Of a DNA stretch of 64,000 nucleotides, positions 44,688 through 56,318 are shown piece by piece; the first letter of the stretch is position 1; each line of letters opens with the position of its first letter. Source of the DNA: Nocardia wallacei (GTDB taxonomy: Bacteria; Actinomycetota; Actinomycetes; Mycobacteriales; Mycobacteriaceae); the NCBI RefSeq assembly GCF_014466955.1, contig NZ_AP023396.1, forward strand, positions 1,054,001 to 1,118,000. Reading direction: 5' to 3'. The notes below the pieces were generated by a model. The model saw nothing but the letters and a program-made list of their open reading frames with translations. It made no database searches and was not told the DNA's origin. The position numbers were made by a program, and so were the translations under genes.

Positions 44688-44783
44688 GGTTTTCGGCGCC
44701 CTGTGGCTCGGTTTTCGGGTACCGCTGCTGGCTCCTTCGTCGCGGACGCAGCGGTACCCGAAAACCGAGCCGCGCCGAAAACC
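44688..44783. repeat. 96-bp inverted repeat (long hairpin)
   Basis: Arms: 12 bp GGTTTTCGGCGC / GCGCCGAAAACC (44688-44699 and 44772-44783) and a perfect 23-bp pair at 44705-44727 and 44749-44771 (starts GGCTCGGTTTTCGGG, mirrored by CCCGAAAACCGAGCC), with a 5-base bulge on the left and a 21-base loop. Together 35 paired bases with no mismatch, in a non-coding gap. Confidence 0.9.
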
Positions 44784-44870
44784 TTTGGGGTTGGCGGGCT
44801 ATGGGATGTTTTTGGCGGAGGGGGTTGCGTGCGGGTGGGAAGAGTTGCGTGCGGGGATTGTGTGGGGTGG

Positions 44871-45114
44871 GTGTCACGCGTGAGGGGGTTGCGTGGGTGG
44901 GTATCGCGCGCGAGGGGGTTGCGTGGGTGGGTGTCGCGCATGGGGGGATTGCGTGAGGTAGGTATCGCGTGCGAGGGGGTTGCGTGGGTAGGTATCGCGC
45001 GTGAGGGGATTGCGTGAGGGTGGGTGTCGCGCGCGAGGGGGGTTGCGTGGGTGGGTGTCGCGCGCGAACGGATTGCATGGGTAGGTATCGCGCGCGAAGG
45101 GTTGCGTGGGGTGG
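44871..45114. repeat. Tandem repeat, about 8 units of 30-32 bp
   Basis: Units begin GTATCGCGCG or GTGTCGCGCG, then CGAGGGGGTT and GCGTGGGTGG or GCGTGGGTAG. Boundaries: 44871, 44901, 44931, 44962, 44992, 45024, 45055 and 45085, ending 45114. Units differ by a few bases, and three are 31-32 bp. No spacers, so this is a minisatellite rather than CRISPR. Confidence 0.9.
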
Positions 45115-45132
45115 TGGTGCGCTGGGTGGGTG

Positions 45133-45897
45133 CTACATGAGGGCGCCGCCGTCTACTCGGATTTCGCTTCCCGTTATGTAGCGGCCGTCTTCTGAGGCGA
45201 CCATGGCTACTGCGCCTGCTACGTCTTCCGGGTGGCCCAGGGCGCCGCCGTTCAGCCAGCCGGTCAGGCGGGAGAAGAGGCTCCAGTCTGCGTCGGGGGG
45301 TGTTTCCAGGTTTGTTGTGATGCCTGTGGTTATGCCGCCGGGGACGATATTTACCGCGCGCAGGCCCTGTTTGGCGTATTCGAGGGCTATTGCGTGAGTC
45401 ATCGCGTTGACGCCGCCTTTGGAGGCCGAGTACGCGGCCATGTAGGGGTGGGCGCCGAAGGCTGAGGTGGAGGAGAAGTTCACTACTACCGGGTGGTTTC
45501 CCTGTAGGAGGGTCGGGATGGCGGCTTGGACCATCAGGAAGGTTCCCGTCAGGTTCACTCCGATCACCTGGTTCCACGCTTCGAACGGCATGTCGTGGGT
45601 GTGGGCCGTGCGCATGATTCCGGCCGCGTTCACCAGGACGTCCAGGCCGCCCAGGTATTCCACGGCGGTGCTGACGGCGGTGCGCACCGAGTCGGGACTC
45701 GACACGTCGACCTGGACGGTTTCCAGGCGGGAGCTGTGCTCGGTCGCGGCCTCGGCGGTTTCCTTCAGGCCCGCTTCGGCGATGTCGGCGGCCACCAGCT
45801 CGGCGCCCTCGGCCAGCAGGCGCAGGGCGACGCCCCGGCCGATGCCCGATCCGGCTCCGGTGACCAGCACCCGTCGTCCGTCGTATCTGCGCTGCAT
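45133..45897 (-). CDS. Short-chain dehydrogenase/reductase
   Basis: Two hundred and fifty-four residues with TGAGSGIG, NAAG, SS in NFSSTSAFG and YSASK; D in VAADIAEAG suggests NAD(H). The size and the closing GSEIRVDGGALM are those of classical SDRs acting on hydroxyacyl or steroid substrates. Divergent from rsmA; a KstR-like operator lies 65 bp upstream, so a role in sterol or fatty-acid catabolism is plausible. Substrate is inferred only. Confidence 0.9.
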   Translation of the reverse strand: MQRRYDGRRVLVTGAGSGIGRGVALRLLAEGAELVAADIAEAGLKETAEAATEHSSRLETVQVDVSSPDSVRTAVSTAVEYLGGLDVLVNAAGIMRTAHTHDMPFEAWNQVIGVNLTGTFLMVQAAIPTLLQGNHPVVVNFSSTSAFGAHPYMAAYSASKGGVNAMTHAIALEYAKQGLRAVNIVPGGITTGITTNLETPPDADWSLFSRLTGWLNGGALGHPEDVAGAVAMVASEDGRYITGSEIRVDGGALM

Positions 45898-45961
45898 TGC
45901 GTGCGTCCTTTCGAACAGGGGAGAGCTCGTGCCACCGGTTCGTTGTTCCGGTACCCGAGAA

Positions 45962-45983
45962 AACTAGAACGAGTACTAGTTTG
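45962..45983. promoter_or_regulatory. KstR-like TetR operator
   Basis: AAACTAG-N8-CTAGTTT is a perfect 7-bp inverted repeat; its core TAGAACGAGTACTA fits the published KstR pattern TnnAACnnGTTnnA with one mismatch (GTA for GTT). It sits between the divergent SDR and rsmA starts, 65 bp from the SDR. Confidence 0.55.
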
Positions 45984-46051
45984 CGTCAATGTGGCACCCC
46001 GGTGCGGGCGCGGCCTCGGTGTCGAGGGTGGGGCTTGGTAGGTTGTCCGGC

Positions 46052-46933
46052 GTGTCCGAACCCGCCTTCGTCGCTCGTGGTCAGGCCGATCTGCTCGGGC
46101 CCGCCGAGGTTCGGGAGCTGGCGGAGCGGCTGGGGGTGCGGCCGACCAAGCAGCTCGGTCAGAACTTCGTGCACGACGCGAACACGGTGCGGCGGATCGT
46201 CGGCGCGGCGGGGGTGGGGCGCGAGGATGTGGTGCTCGAGGTCGGGCCGGGGCTCGGATCGCTGACGCTGGCGCTGCTGGACGTGGTGGACCGAGTCGTG
46301 GCGGTGGAGATCGACCCGGTACTGGCGCAACAACTTCCGGATACGGTGGCCGATCGCGCGGGACGGCTGGCCGAGCGGCTGCAGGTGATCGAGGCGGATG
46401 CGCTGCGCGTCACCGGTGCGGATCTGCCCGCCGCTCCGACCGCGCTGGTGGCGAACCTGCCCTACAACGTGGCCGTCCCCGTGCTGCTCCACCTGCTGGC
46501 CGAATTGCCCGGCCTCGCAACGGCTCTGGTGATGGTGCAGGCCGAGGTGGCGGACCGGCTGTCGGCCGAGCCGGGCTCGCGCATCTACGGGGTGCCCAGT
46601 GTGAAGGCGGGTTTCTTCGGGACCGTCCGGCGCGCGGGAGCCGTTGGGCGCCAAGTCTTCTGGCCGGTGCCGCAGGTCGAATCGGGGCTGGTGCGCGTCG
46701 AGCGCTACGCCGAGCCGCCGTGGCCCCAGGACGCCGCCTTCCGCAGGCGCGTCTTCGCCGTGGTCGACGCCGCGTTCGCCCAGCGCCGCAAGACCTTACG
46801 CGCGGCCCTGGCGAACTGGGCGGGCTCCCCGTCCGCCGCCGAGCGACGCCTGACCGCCGCCGGTATCGATCCCACGGCGCGCGGCGAAACCCTCGACACC
46901 GCCGCCTTCGTCCGGCTCGCCGAGCAATCCTGA
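46052..46933 (+). CDS. rsmA: 16S rRNA adenine dimethyltransferase RsmA (KsgA)
   Basis: GTG 46052 gives 293 residues. Motifs: [22 protein letters not shown] (SAM), [17 protein letters not shown] (the NLPY catalytic motif), [12 protein letters not shown]. It dimethylates the two adenines in helix 45 of 16S rRNA. Lies between rpfB and ispE as in related actinomycetes, although an SDR and a repeat region have been inserted here and the copper operon separates it from ispE. Confidence 0.95.
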   Translation: MSEPAFVARGQADLLGPAEVRELAERLGVRPTKQLGQNFVHDANTVRRIVGAAGVGREDVVLEVGPGLGSLTLALLDVVDRVVAVEIDPVLAQQLPDTVADRAGRLAERLQVIEADALRVTGADLPAAPTALVANLPYNVAVPVLLHLLAELPGLATALVMVQAEVADRLSAEPGSRIYGVPSVKAGFFGTVRRAGAVGRQVFWPVPQVESGLVRVERYAEPPWPQDAAFRRRVFAVVDAAFAQRRKTLRAALANWAGSPSAAERRLTAAGIDPTARGETLDTAAFVRLAEQS

Positions 46934-46946
46934 CCGGACCGGCCGG

Positions 46947-47480
46947 TCAGCCCGCCGGAGTGAAGGTGAGGCCCGCGACCACGGTGTCCGCGTCCGTCCC
47001 GTCGTGCTCGGCGCGGGTGGTGACGGTCAGCTGGGCCAGGTAGGGCGTGGTGTCGCTGTCGATGAGGGTGTAGCGGTTGTAGGCCCAGAGTGTCAGTGGG
47101 GCAATGGCATACGTGCCGGTGATGGCGGCCGAGGGATAGCCGCCGAAACGTCCGATGTGGGTGTCGCGCTCCTCCCACTCCGGCAGGCGGCGGGCGTCGG
47201 TGAAGCCGCAGGCGAGCAGGGTTTCGGCATCGACGGGACGGGACAGCCGCACCATCAGCACCACCGCGTTGTCGGCCCAGCCGTCCTCGGGCGCCTGCGC
47301 CCAGACGCCGTAGGTGCCCGCGAAGCTCTCCGGGGGCATCTGCTGCCAGCCCTCCGGAACTCCGATCGACACCACCGGGGCGCCCTCCGCGCCGGGCGCG
47401 ACCGGCTCGGCCGCGATCTCGGCGGCGGCCAGGTACTCGGCGATGGTGAGCAGCTGTTCGGGTCCGGTGGGGGCTGTCAC
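46947..47480 (-). CDS. LpqN-family protein without lipobox
   Basis: GTG 47480 gives 177 residues. The pattern ISIGVPEGWQQM-like VSIGVPEGWQQMPPESFAGTYGV, NAVVLMVRLSRPVDAETLLACGFTDARRLPEW and GYPSAAITGTY matches the LpqN/LpqT domain of mycobacterial lipoproteins; here no signal or lipobox is present, so it is probably cytosolic or the start has been lost. Its biochemical function is unknown. Convergent with rsmA. Confidence 0.75.
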   Translation of the reverse strand: MTAPTGPEQLLTIAEYLAAAEIAAEPVAPGAEGAPVVSIGVPEGWQQMPPESFAGTYGVWAQAPEDGWADNAVVLMVRLSRPVDAETLLACGFTDARRLPEWEERDTHIGRFGGYPSAAITGTYAIAPLTLWAYNRYTLIDSDTTPYLAQLTVTTRAEHDGTDADTVVAGLTFTPAG

Positions 47481-47550
47481 GGGTGTCCTCTCGGCGCGGT
47501 ACGGACGTGATCGCTGCGAGTCTGCCATGCGGGGTGGGCGGGGCACGGGC

Positions 47551-47583
47551 GAAGGGCCGCCCGGGAATTCCGGACGGCCCTTC
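47551..47583 (-). terminator. Strong hairpin downstream of the copper ATPase gene
   Basis: GAAGGGCCG / CGGCCCTTC arms (47551-47559 and 47575-47583) with a self-complementary CCGG-GAATT-CCGG centre lie 8 bp past the ATPase stop. No T-run follows, as is usual for actinobacterial terminators. Confidence 0.6.
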
Positions 47584-47590
47584 GGGCCGG

Positions 47591-49828
47591 TCAGTGGAAC
47601 GAGCGCAGCCGCAGGCTGTTGCTCACCACGAAGACGCTCGACAGAGCCATGGCGGCCCCGGCGAGCATCGGGTTCAGCAACCCCGCCGCGGCCAGCGGAA
47701 TGGCCGCCACGTTGTAGCCGAACGCCCAGAACAGGTTTCCCTTGATGGTCCGCAGCGTGGCCCGGGACAGCCGGATGGCCGTCGCCACGGTCCGCAGATC
47801 ACCGCGTACCAGCGTGATGTCCCCGGCCTCGATGGCGACATCGGTGCCGGTGCCCATGGCCAGGCCCAGATCGGCCCGGGCGAGGGCGGCCGCGTCGTTG
47901 ACGCCGTCGCCGACCATCGCGACCACCTTGCCCTCGCGCTGCAGCCGCTCCACCACCGCCAGCTTGTCGCTGGGCAGCACCTCCGCGATCACCTCGTCGA
48001 TACCGACCTGATCGGCGACGGTGCGCGCCGCGGCGGCGTTGTCACCGGTCAGCAGGACCGGGGTGAGGCCGAGGGCTCGCAGGTCCGAGATCGCCTCGGC
48101 GCTGGTGGCTTTGATCGCGTCGGCGATCACCAGCACGCCGCGGGCGACGCCGTCCCACGCCACCGCGACGGCGGTGTGCCCGGCCCGCTCGGCCGCCGCC
48201 TTCGCCTCGGCCAGCCGGTCGGGCAGGGTGACCGACCAGTCCGCGAGCAGCTCGGCGCGCCCGATGACCACCGCGCGCCCGCCGACCAGGCCCTGCACGC
48301 CCTTGCCGCCGTGGCTCACGAACTGCTCGACCGGGTCGATCGACAGCCCGCGTTCCTTGGCGCCGGTGACGACCGCCCGCGCGACCGGATGCTCGGAGCC
48401 GTGCTCCACCGCCGCGGCCACGGCCAGCAACTCGTCGGGCTCGGTGCCGTCGGCCGCGATCGTCTCGGCCAGCGTCATCCGGCCGGTGGTGACGGTGCCG
48501 GTCTTGTCCAGCACGACGGTGTCGATGCGCCGGGTCGACTCCAGCACCTGCGGGCCCTTGATCAGGATGCCCAGCTGGGCGCCGCGCCCGGTGCCGACCA
48601 GCAGCGCGGTCGGCGTGGCCAGGCCCAGCGCGCACGGGCAGGCGATGATCAGCACCGCCACCGCCGCGCCGAAGGCGGTGCTCACCGCGGCCCCGGCGCC
48701 GAGCCAGAAGCCCAGCGCCGCCACCGCGATCGCGATGACGATCGGCACGAACACCCCGGCCACCCGGTCGGCCAGCCGCTGCACCTGCGCCTTGCCGGTC
48801 TGCGCGTCCTCCACCAGCCGCGCCATCTGCGCCAGTTGCGTGTCGGCGCCGACGCGGGTGGCCCGCACGGTCAGCATGCCGCCCGCGTTCACGGTGGCGC
48901 CGACGACCTGATCGCCCGGCCCCACCTCGACCGGTACCGGCTCACCGGTCAGCATGCTCATGTCGAGTGCCGAACTGCCTTGCACCACAACGCCGTCGGT
49001 GGCGATCTTGGCGCCCGGCCGGACCAAAAATTCCTCGCCGACGCGCAAATCCGCTACGGGAACGAGGGTTTCGACGCCGTCGCGCAGCACCGAGACGTCC
49101 TTGGCACCCAGCTCGAGCAGCGCCCGCAGCGCCGACCCGGCCTTCTCCTTGGATCGCGTCTCGAAGTACCGGCCCGCCAGAATGGCCGTGATCAGTACCG
49201 CCGCCACCTCGAAGTACAGCGCCGAGGACGAATCGCCACGCGAAATACTCAGGCTGAACGGGTGTTTCATGCCAGGCATGCCCGCGTCGCCGAAGAACAG
49301 CGCGTAAACCGACCATCCGAAGGCGGCGATCGAACCCAGCGAGATCAGCGTGTCCATGGTCGCGGCGCCGTGCCGGGCGTTGACCCAGGCCGCGCGATGG
49401 AACTGCCAGCCGCCCCACACCACGATGGGTGCGGCGAGGGTCAGCGAGAGCCACTGCCAGTTGTCGAACTGCAGTGCCGGGACCATGGCCATGGCGGTGA
49501 CCGGAATCGCCAACGCCAGGCTGACCAGGAGCCGGTGCCGCAGTGGTGCGGTGGCCGCCGGCGCCGAATCCGCCTCGGGCGTTTCGGTTCGCGGCGGTTC
49601 GGGGCTGTGCACGGCGGCGGTGTATCCGGTGTCGACCACCTTGGCGATCAGGTCGTCGGTGGTGACCGAGGGCGGGTAGCTCACCTTCGCCTTCTCGGTG
49701 GCGTAGTTCACCGAGGCGGTGACGCCGTCGATCCGGTTGAGCTTCTTCTCGATTCGCGCCGCGCAGGAGGCGCACGTCATGCCGCCGATATCCAGTTCGA
49801 TCGACCGCGCGGTGGCGGGGGCGCTCAT
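47591..49828 (-). CDS. copA: Copper-exporting P1B-type ATPase (CopA/CtpA type)
   Basis: Seven hundred and forty-five residues: N-terminal heavy-metal domain with C19-x2-C22 (MTCASC), eight membrane helices, ion-path CPC (IACPCALG), actuator TGEP, phosphorylation DKTGT, nucleotide-domain SEHPVARA and GDGVND. The last helices carry YN-x4-P and M-x2-SS ([16 protein letters not shown]), the Cu(I) signature of the P1B-1 class. It pumps Cu(I) out. Third gene of the leftward operon behind copZ and the secreted protein; ATG overlaps the upstream stop by 4 bp. Confidence 0.95.
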   Translation of the reverse strand: MSAPATARSIELDIGGMTCASCAARIEKKLNRIDGVTASVNYATEKAKVSYPPSVTTDDLIAKVVDTGYTAAVHSPEPPRTETPEADSAPAATAPLRHRLLVSLALAIPVTAMAMVPALQFDNWQWLSLTLAAPIVVWGGWQFHRAAWVNARHGAATMDTLISLGSIAAFGWSVYALFFGDAGMPGMKHPFSLSISRGDSSSALYFEVAAVLITAILAGRYFETRSKEKAGSALRALLELGAKDVSVLRDGVETLVPVADLRVGEEFLVRPGAKIATDGVVVQGSSALDMSMLTGEPVPVEVGPGDQVVGATVNAGGMLTVRATRVGADTQLAQMARLVEDAQTGKAQVQRLADRVAGVFVPIVIAIAVAALGFWLGAGAAVSTAFGAAVAVLIIACPCALGLATPTALLVGTGRGAQLGILIKGPQVLESTRRIDTVVLDKTGTVTTGRMTLAETIAADGTEPDELLAVAAAVEHGSEHPVARAVVTGAKERGLSIDPVEQFVSHGGKGVQGLVGGRAVVIGRAELLADWSVTLPDRLAEAKAAAERAGHTAVAVAWDGVARGVLVIADAIKATSAEAISDLRALGLTPVLLTGDNAAAARTVADQVGIDEVIAEVLPSDKLAVVERLQREGKVVAMVGDGVNDAAALARADLGLAMGTGTDVAIEAGDITLVRGDLRTVATAIRLSRATLRTIKGNLFWAFGYNVAAIPLAAAGLLNPMLAGAAMALSSVFVVSNSLRLRSFH

Positions 49829-50694
49829 GGGTGACCTCCTTCGTGGTGTCCGGCGTCGCTGTCCGGCGCGGTTGTCGTTGCCGCGGTGGTGAATTCGGCG
49901 GTGTGCACCGCGCCGTCGTGCTGGAAATCCAGGTACAGGCGGTACGCCCCGGCGCTGGGGGCCTGCGCGTGGAAGGCCACATCCGGCCCGGCGGGTGTGC
50001 GGCCGACCTCACCCTGCGGGTGTACGTGCAGGTAGGACAGGTCGGAGGCGCGCAGCGCCACCAGATGTCCATAGGCGCCCAGGTAGGGCTGCAGGTCGGT
50101 GACCGGCTTGCCGTCCCGGGTCACCGTGAAGTGTAGTGCGCCGCCCGCGGTGGTCAGATCGCCGCCGAGGGTGACGTGGTAGCCGTCCACGTCGGCGGTT
50201 CGAGCCGGCGGTGGCAGCGGCCGGTCCGCGCCCTCGCCCGCCACGGTGACGGTGCGGCTCAGCGTGAGGTCCGGCCCACCGGCGGGGGAGAAGTCGGTGA
50301 ACACCCGGTAGGTGCCGGGTTCGGCCCACTTCCAATCGATGGACCAGGTGCCGTCTGCTGCCCGCGCCGGATGCACGTGCCGGAACTGCCGGGCGTCGGA
50401 CCGGACCACGATCAGGTGCAGGTCCTTCTCGTGCAGCGGCGTGTACGCCGTGACCGGTGCGCCGTCCTCGCCCACGATGCGGAATCGCAGTACGCCGGGC
50501 TCGTTCGGCGTGCCGGGAGCCGCGATCTCGGTGAGAGTGTAGCCCTGCTCGCTGCTCCGCAATCCGTTGCTCATGGTCTCGTGCCCGGGGGCCGGCCCGG
50601 CCGGGTCGCCCACCAGGGCGCCGATGCCGAGCGCGGCCCCGAACAACACGACCAGCCCGCCACCGAAGGCGGCGAACCGCAGTCTGTCGTTCAT
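49825..50694 (-). CDS. Membrane-anchored or secreted copper-associated protein
   Basis: Two hundred and eighty-nine residues. One N-terminal signal/membrane helix ([21 protein letters not shown], about 7-29), then two similar beta-rich halves, each with a His cluster around a drug-like motif ([18 protein letters not shown]) and a closing HHEGGH tail that can bind metal. The paired H-V-H-P motifs and its place between copZ and the ATPase argue for extracytoplasmic copper binding. No named family is claimed. Overlaps both neighbours by 4 bp. Confidence 0.8.
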   Translation of the reverse strand: MNDRLRFAAFGGGLVVLFGAALGIGALVGDPAGPAPGHETMSNGLRSSEQGYTLTEIAAPGTPNEPGVLRFRIVGEDGAPVTAYTPLHEKDLHLIVVRSDARQFRHVHPARAADGTWSIDWKWAEPGTYRVFTDFSPAGGPDLTLSRTVTVAGEGADRPLPPPARTADVDGYHVTLGGDLTTAGGALHFTVTRDGKPVTDLQPYLGAYGHLVALRASDLSYLHVHPQGEVGRTPAGPDVAFHAQAPSAGAYRLYLDFQHDGAVHTAEFTTAATTTAPDSDAGHHEGGHP

Positions 50695-50900
50695 CAGCTC
50701 GCCACCTGATATCCCGCCTCGTCGACGGCGGCGGCGACATCGGCGGCGGCGAGCGGCGCGGCCGACTCCACCTGCACGCGGCCGCTCGCCAGGTCGACAT
50801 CGACGCTGGTGACCCCGTCGATCTTGCCGATCTCCTGTCGCACCGACGCCACGCAGTGGCCGCAGGTCATTCCGGTGACGGTGTAGGTGCTGGTCGCCAT
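50694..50900 (-). CDS. copZ: Copper chaperone CopZ
   Basis: Sixty-eight residues with the ferredoxin-like heavy-metal fold and M-T-C-G-H-C (MTCGHCVASV, C12 and C15), typical of CopZ. It carries Cu(I) to CopA in the cytoplasm. First gene of the leftward copper operon. Confidence 0.95.
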   Translation of the reverse strand: MATSTYTVTGMTCGHCVASVRQEIGKIDGVTSVDVDLASGRVQVESAAPLAAADVAAAVDEAGYQVAS

Positions 50901-50959
50901 GATCGACTCCTTCGTTCTCATCCTATACGGTGCGGGGGTATCCCCTGACGCCTTCGAAC

Positions 50960-50976
50960 ATACCCCCCATGGGTAC
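50960..50976. promoter_or_regulatory. CsoR-like copper operator candidate
   Basis: TACCC-N5-GGGTA (within ATACCCCCCATGGGTAC) and a neighbouring GGGGTATCCCC (50934-50944 region) lie 35-75 bp upstream of copZ. G/C-rich pseudo-palindromes with TA ends are the form of CsoR sites. No csoR gene is in the window. Confidence 0.45.
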
Positions 50977-51061
50977 CTAGCGCAAGTGATTCGGCGGATC
51001 CGATCGTGTCGGCGGCCGCAGCGGCCGCACTTGTCCGTGCCGCGCATTACGCTTGGGGCTC

Positions 51062-51988
51062 GTGCTTGCTGTTGTGCCCAGTCCCGTCGTCGTGCGGGCG
51101 CCCTCGAAGGTGAATCTGCACCTCGGGGTGGGTGATCTGCGTGCCGACGGGTACCACGAGCTGACCACCGTATTCCAGGCCCTGTCGCTGAGCGACGACG
51201 TGGAGATCGCGCCCGCGGCCTCGCTGACCGTCCGGGTGAGCGGCGAGGGCGCCGCCGACGTGCCGACCGATCGGACGAATCTGGTGTCGAAGGCCGCGGT
51301 GCGGCTGGCACACCAGGCCGGGCGGGCGCCGCTGGTGGAGATCTCGATCCGCAAGGGCATCCCGGTGGCGGGCGGCATGGCCGGCGGCAGCGCCGACGCC
51401 GCGGCCGCGCTGGTCGGCCTGAACGAGCTCTGGGACCTGGGCCTGTCGCGCGACGAACTCGCCGCCGTCGGCGCCGAACTTGGCAGTGACGTGCCGTTCG
51501 CCCTGTACGGCGGCACCGCGCTGGGCCGCGGTAGGGGCGAGAAACTGCTACCGGTGTTGTCCCGCAACAGTTTTCACTGGGTGCTGGCACTGGCCAAAGG
51601 TGGCCTGTCCACCCCGGGCGTGTACCGGGAGCTGGACCGGCTGCGGGAGCAGGGCGTCCCACCGCGGCTCGGTGAACCGCAGCAGTTGATGCAGGCGCTG
51701 GCCTCCGGCGACCCCGAGTTGCTCGCGCCGCTGCTCGGCAACGACCTGCAGGCGGCGGCGCTGTCGCTGAAACCGGAGCTGCGCCGCACGCTACGCGCCG
51801 GGGTCACCGCGGGGGCGCTGGCGGGTATCGTGTCCGGATCCGGCCCCACCTGCGCCTTCCTGTGCGAGAGCGAGGAGGCGGCGGTGTCGGTCGCCGCGGA
51901 GCTGTCGGGCGCGGGTGTCAGCCGTAGCGTCCGCACCGCCACCGGCCCGGTCCCGGGCGCCCGCGTGATCGCGGACGACCACTCCTGA
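51062..51988 (+). CDS. ispE: 4-diphosphocytidyl-2-C-methyl-D-erythritol kinase
   Basis: GTG 51062 (or TTG 51053) gives 308 residues. GHMP-kinase motifs: [24 protein letters not shown], the ATP loop [20 protein letters not shown] and [15 protein letters not shown]. It phosphorylates the CDP-ME intermediate of the non-mevalonate isoprenoid pathway. The ABC-F gene follows, 98 bp downstream. Confidence 0.95.
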   Translation: MLAVVPSPVVVRAPSKVNLHLGVGDLRADGYHELTTVFQALSLSDDVEIAPAASLTVRVSGEGAADVPTDRTNLVSKAAVRLAHQAGRAPLVEISIRKGIPVAGGMAGGSADAAAALVGLNELWDLGLSRDELAAVGAELGSDVPFALYGGTALGRGRGEKLLPVLSRNSFHWVLALAKGGLSTPGVYRELDRLREQGVPPRLGEPQQLMQALASGDPELLAPLLGNDLQAAALSLKPELRRTLRAGVTAGALAGIVSGSGPTCAFLCESEEAAVSVAAELSGAGVSRSVRTATGPVPGARVIADDHS

Positions 51989-52086
51989 CCACGCCGGTCG
52001 AGTCGGCCGCGCGGGGCGCGTTTCGGCCGATCGGTACGCTGGCTCGGGCAATCATCGGCTTCGCACCGCGGCACGCAGAAGGATTC

Positions 52087-53886
<1,800 letters not shown>

Positions 53887-53890
53887 CCGC

Positions 53891-54733
53891 TTACAGCGCC
53901 TGATCCAGCGGCGGAACCGGCAGGCAGGTGCGGACGAACTCGGTGCCGAATCCGGTGAGCGCGATGCTGCGATAGATGACCTTGGTGCCGAACCCGGTGC
54001 GCTTGAGCAGGCGGCGCACCTCGGGCTGGGACTCCAGCAGCTGGTAGCGGGCCGGGTTGTCGAGCGGGTCGCGGGTCGATTCGATCAGGCCCAGCCGCCG
54101 CAGATTGGTGAGGTAGGAGCCGACCCGGTCGGCGAAGCGCAGGGCGGCGTCCTCGCCGATCATGTTGAGGCCCGGCTCGATTCGCTGCGCGCCCGGGCTC
54201 AACGGGCGGCCGGTGCGAATGTCGAGGGCGGGCTGGGGGCCGTCGAGGTAGAGGAAGCGCAGGATGCGCGCCTCGTCGGGGGCGAGTTCGGTCAGCATGC
54301 GCGCGAAGGCCGGGTGGTCGCCCTCCTCGTCGTGCACGCTCGCCGACATCCGCAGCAACTCGGCGCCGCGCTCGCGCAGGCTCGGCGCGGACCCGATGCC
54401 GGGGTGGTCGCCGGGCGCGGGGATGCCGAGCGCCCGCCGCACCGAATCCCGTACCTGCTCACCGGCTTCGGTCAAGACCTCGCGCGGCTGTCGGCCCGCC
54501 ATACTGCCGCGCACGACGGTATCGGCCACCCCGACCGCGGTGCCCACGCCCCAGGCGGCCGCCTCCGTCACCGCCGAGAACGCCACTCGGACCACGCCGG
54601 TCGCCGCGCGCACCGGGGATTGTCCTCGCGCGGTGGCGGATTCGTCGCGCACGGCCAGTTCCGCGGCCGGCCGCCGCACGAGTTCGGAAGTGTGCTCGGC
54701 GCTTTCGCCGGGATCCGGTTCGGTCACACCCAT
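53891..54733 (-). CDS. DUF4393 (Abi-alpha-like) protein
   Basis: ATG 54733 gives 280 residues. A helical N-terminal region with a hydrophobic Gly/Ala segment (AAWGVGTAVGVADTVV) precedes the conserved part: APDEARILRFLYLDGPQPALDIRTGRPL, a helix, and LTGFGTEFVRTC. This matches the paralogue at 56319-57194 and the DUF4393 family, named after an abortive-infection protein though most members are chromosomal and uncharacterised. Start overlaps the DUF445 stop by 10 bp. Confidence 0.75.
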   Translation of the reverse strand: MGVTEPDPGESAEHTSELVRRPAAELAVRDESATARGQSPVRAATGVVRVAFSAVTEAAAWGVGTAVGVADTVVRGSMAGRQPREVLTEAGEQVRDSVRRALGIPAPGDHPGIGSAPSLRERGAELLRMSASVHDEEGDHPAFARMLTELAPDEARILRFLYLDGPQPALDIRTGRPLSPGAQRIEPGLNMIGEDAALRFADRVGSYLTNLRRLGLIESTRDPLDNPARYQLLESQPEVRRLLKRTGFGTKVIYRSIALTGFGTEFVRTCLPVPPLDQAL

Positions 54734-56046
54734 CGCGTCGCTATCTCCGTTCCGAAGATCAGAAGATGAGCGTAACCGGCGAACAGCCCGAGCACACCGC
54801 CGTGCACGAACAAAAGCCACTCGTCCTGTTTGATGGCGGAGCGCAACATATCGACGAAATCCGGTGGCGGAAGCGCCGCCATCTGCTTGGCGATGTACTG
54901 GCTGACATTCTTGCTCTGCTGCGCGTTGAACGCCGGGTCCGCGAACGCTGCGGGCGCGAGGTTCTTGCCCGCGTCGGCGAAGCGGTCCCGCAGCGTCTCG
55001 TAGTCGCGGTTGCCGATCATGAATTTCAGCGCCCCGCGCGCCGGTCCCAGCGCCCGGTCGGTGGCCGGGCGCAGCGTGTCCTCCAGCACCTGCAGGGTGC
55101 GGTCGGAGCGCGGGCCGTTGAGCAGCTCGTCACCGACATTGGCGACGGTGATCACCTGGCTCGCCACCAGCTCGGCGTAACCCTGGGTGATCTCCGGCTG
55201 CCGCTTGATCAGCAGGCCCTGCCGCCACGGGCACCACCACTTCGGGTAGGCCGGTTCGAAGATCAGGTTGATGCCGATCCAGTTCACCACCCAGCCGATG
55301 ACCACGCCGCCGATCGGCAGCACGAACAGCGCCGGCCAGTGCGTCAGGTGCAGGATCGCGACCAGCACCGCGCCCATCGGCGCGCCGAAGTAGAAGCCGA
55401 AGTTCTGCATGAACCGCAGCTCCTTGGCACCGAGCACCTGGAAGACCATGTTGAGCAGATGCGGGCGGGACTGGAAGTACCGGATCACCATCGACTTGAC
55501 GTCGAGCAGCTGCTCGATGTTGTTGCCGAGCTCGTCGGTGAGTTCACGCAGGATGTCGGGCAGCTGCTGGCGCACCCGCTCGTGCACCATCTCCCGCACC
55601 TGGGCGGGCAGGTTGTACCAGAGCTGCGGATGTTCGCGGGTCGCTATCTCCTCCACGATGTCGCGGATCTGCTCGTCGGCGATGGCGGTGAGATGTTCGG
55701 CCAGCGCGTCGGGTTCCAGTTCACGGTAGAAGTCGGCGACGCTGCCGAGCTTGGCCAGGCCCTTGTCCACGGCGATGGACGCCATCTTGTCGGCCCGCGA
55801 GGGGACGATGCCCTGCCAGCCCATCCGGCCGTCGAACTGCAGCAGCGGCAGCACCTGAATGCGTTTGGGCAGGTAGGGGAACAACCAGCGCAGTCCGGGC
55901 ACCCCGACGCCGTGGAAGCGCACCGGCTTGAACAGCATCAGCACGCCGGTCCAGTTGGTGATGTAGCCGATGACGCCGGTGAACAGGGGGATCGTGATCA
56001 GTTCCGCCAGAATGGTCGGGTGGATATGGAAAATGCTGTCTAGCAC
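54724..56046 (-). CDS. DUF445-family membrane protein
   Basis: GTG 56046 with GGAGGG 4-5 bases upstream gives 440 residues. A membrane helix near the start (IPLFTGVIGYITNWTGVLMLF) and one or two central (GAPMGAVLVAILHLTHWPALFVLPIGGVVIGWVVNWIGINLIF) with helical domains rich in Gln/Arg between; GYITNWTGVLMLFKP is the DUF445 signature. Family members are unassigned membrane proteins. Sits first in a unit with the DUF4393 gene and is divergent from the second DUF4393 gene. Confidence 0.85.
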   Translation of the reverse strand: MLDSIFHIHPTILAELITIPLFTGVIGYITNWTGVLMLFKPVRFHGVGVPGLRWLFPYLPKRIQVLPLLQFDGRMGWQGIVPSRADKMASIAVDKGLAKLGSVADFYRELEPDALAEHLTAIADEQIRDIVEEIATREHPQLWYNLPAQVREMVHERVRQQLPDILRELTDELGNNIEQLLDVKSMVIRYFQSRPHLLNMVFQVLGAKELRFMQNFGFYFGAPMGAVLVAILHLTHWPALFVLPIGGVVIGWVVNWIGINLIFEPAYPKWWCPWRQGLLIKRQPEITQGYAELVASQVITVANVGDELLNGPRSDRTLQVLEDTLRPATDRALGPARGALKFMIGNRDYETLRDRFADAGKNLAPAAFADPAFNAQQSKNVSQYIAKQMAALPPPDFVDMLRSAIKQDEWLLFVHGGVLGLFAGYAHLLIFGTEIATRWV

Positions 56047-56318
56047 GAGACCCTCCTGCCGACCCCGAAACCGGTGACGCCGCCCCGTCGGCACCTCAAC
56101 GTACCCCGTCGGCTGCGGCGACCTTACTGTGGATTCAGGAATCGAGTCCACTTCCGGTGTTGTGCTGGTCCACAAGGTAGCGGGGTGGGAGACTTCGGTC
56201 ACAACGGTCGGCCGGAATGTCGCATCGGACATGGGCGCCCGGAAGAATGACGACCACCACAGCATCGGCAGACAGCGTGAGCGAAGCCCGCTCACCCAGG
56301 CGACATTCGGAGAAGGAC

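Larger units (their letters stand above)
44547..45132. other. Non-coding gap with long hairpin and tandem repeats
   Basis: Between rpfB and the next SDR lies no gene. Frames across it translate only to low-complexity Arg/Thr/Pro/His sequence. The recognisable content is the inverted repeat at 44688-44783 and the 30-bp tandem array at 44871-45114. Confidence 0.75.

Noticed and set aside
44871..45114. CRISPR array
   Set aside because: Units touch each other and vary; no unique spacers and no cas genes.
44574..45577. Thr/Pro/Arg/His-rich frames across the repeat region
   Set aside because: Pure translations of the minisatellite and hairpin; no start region or family.
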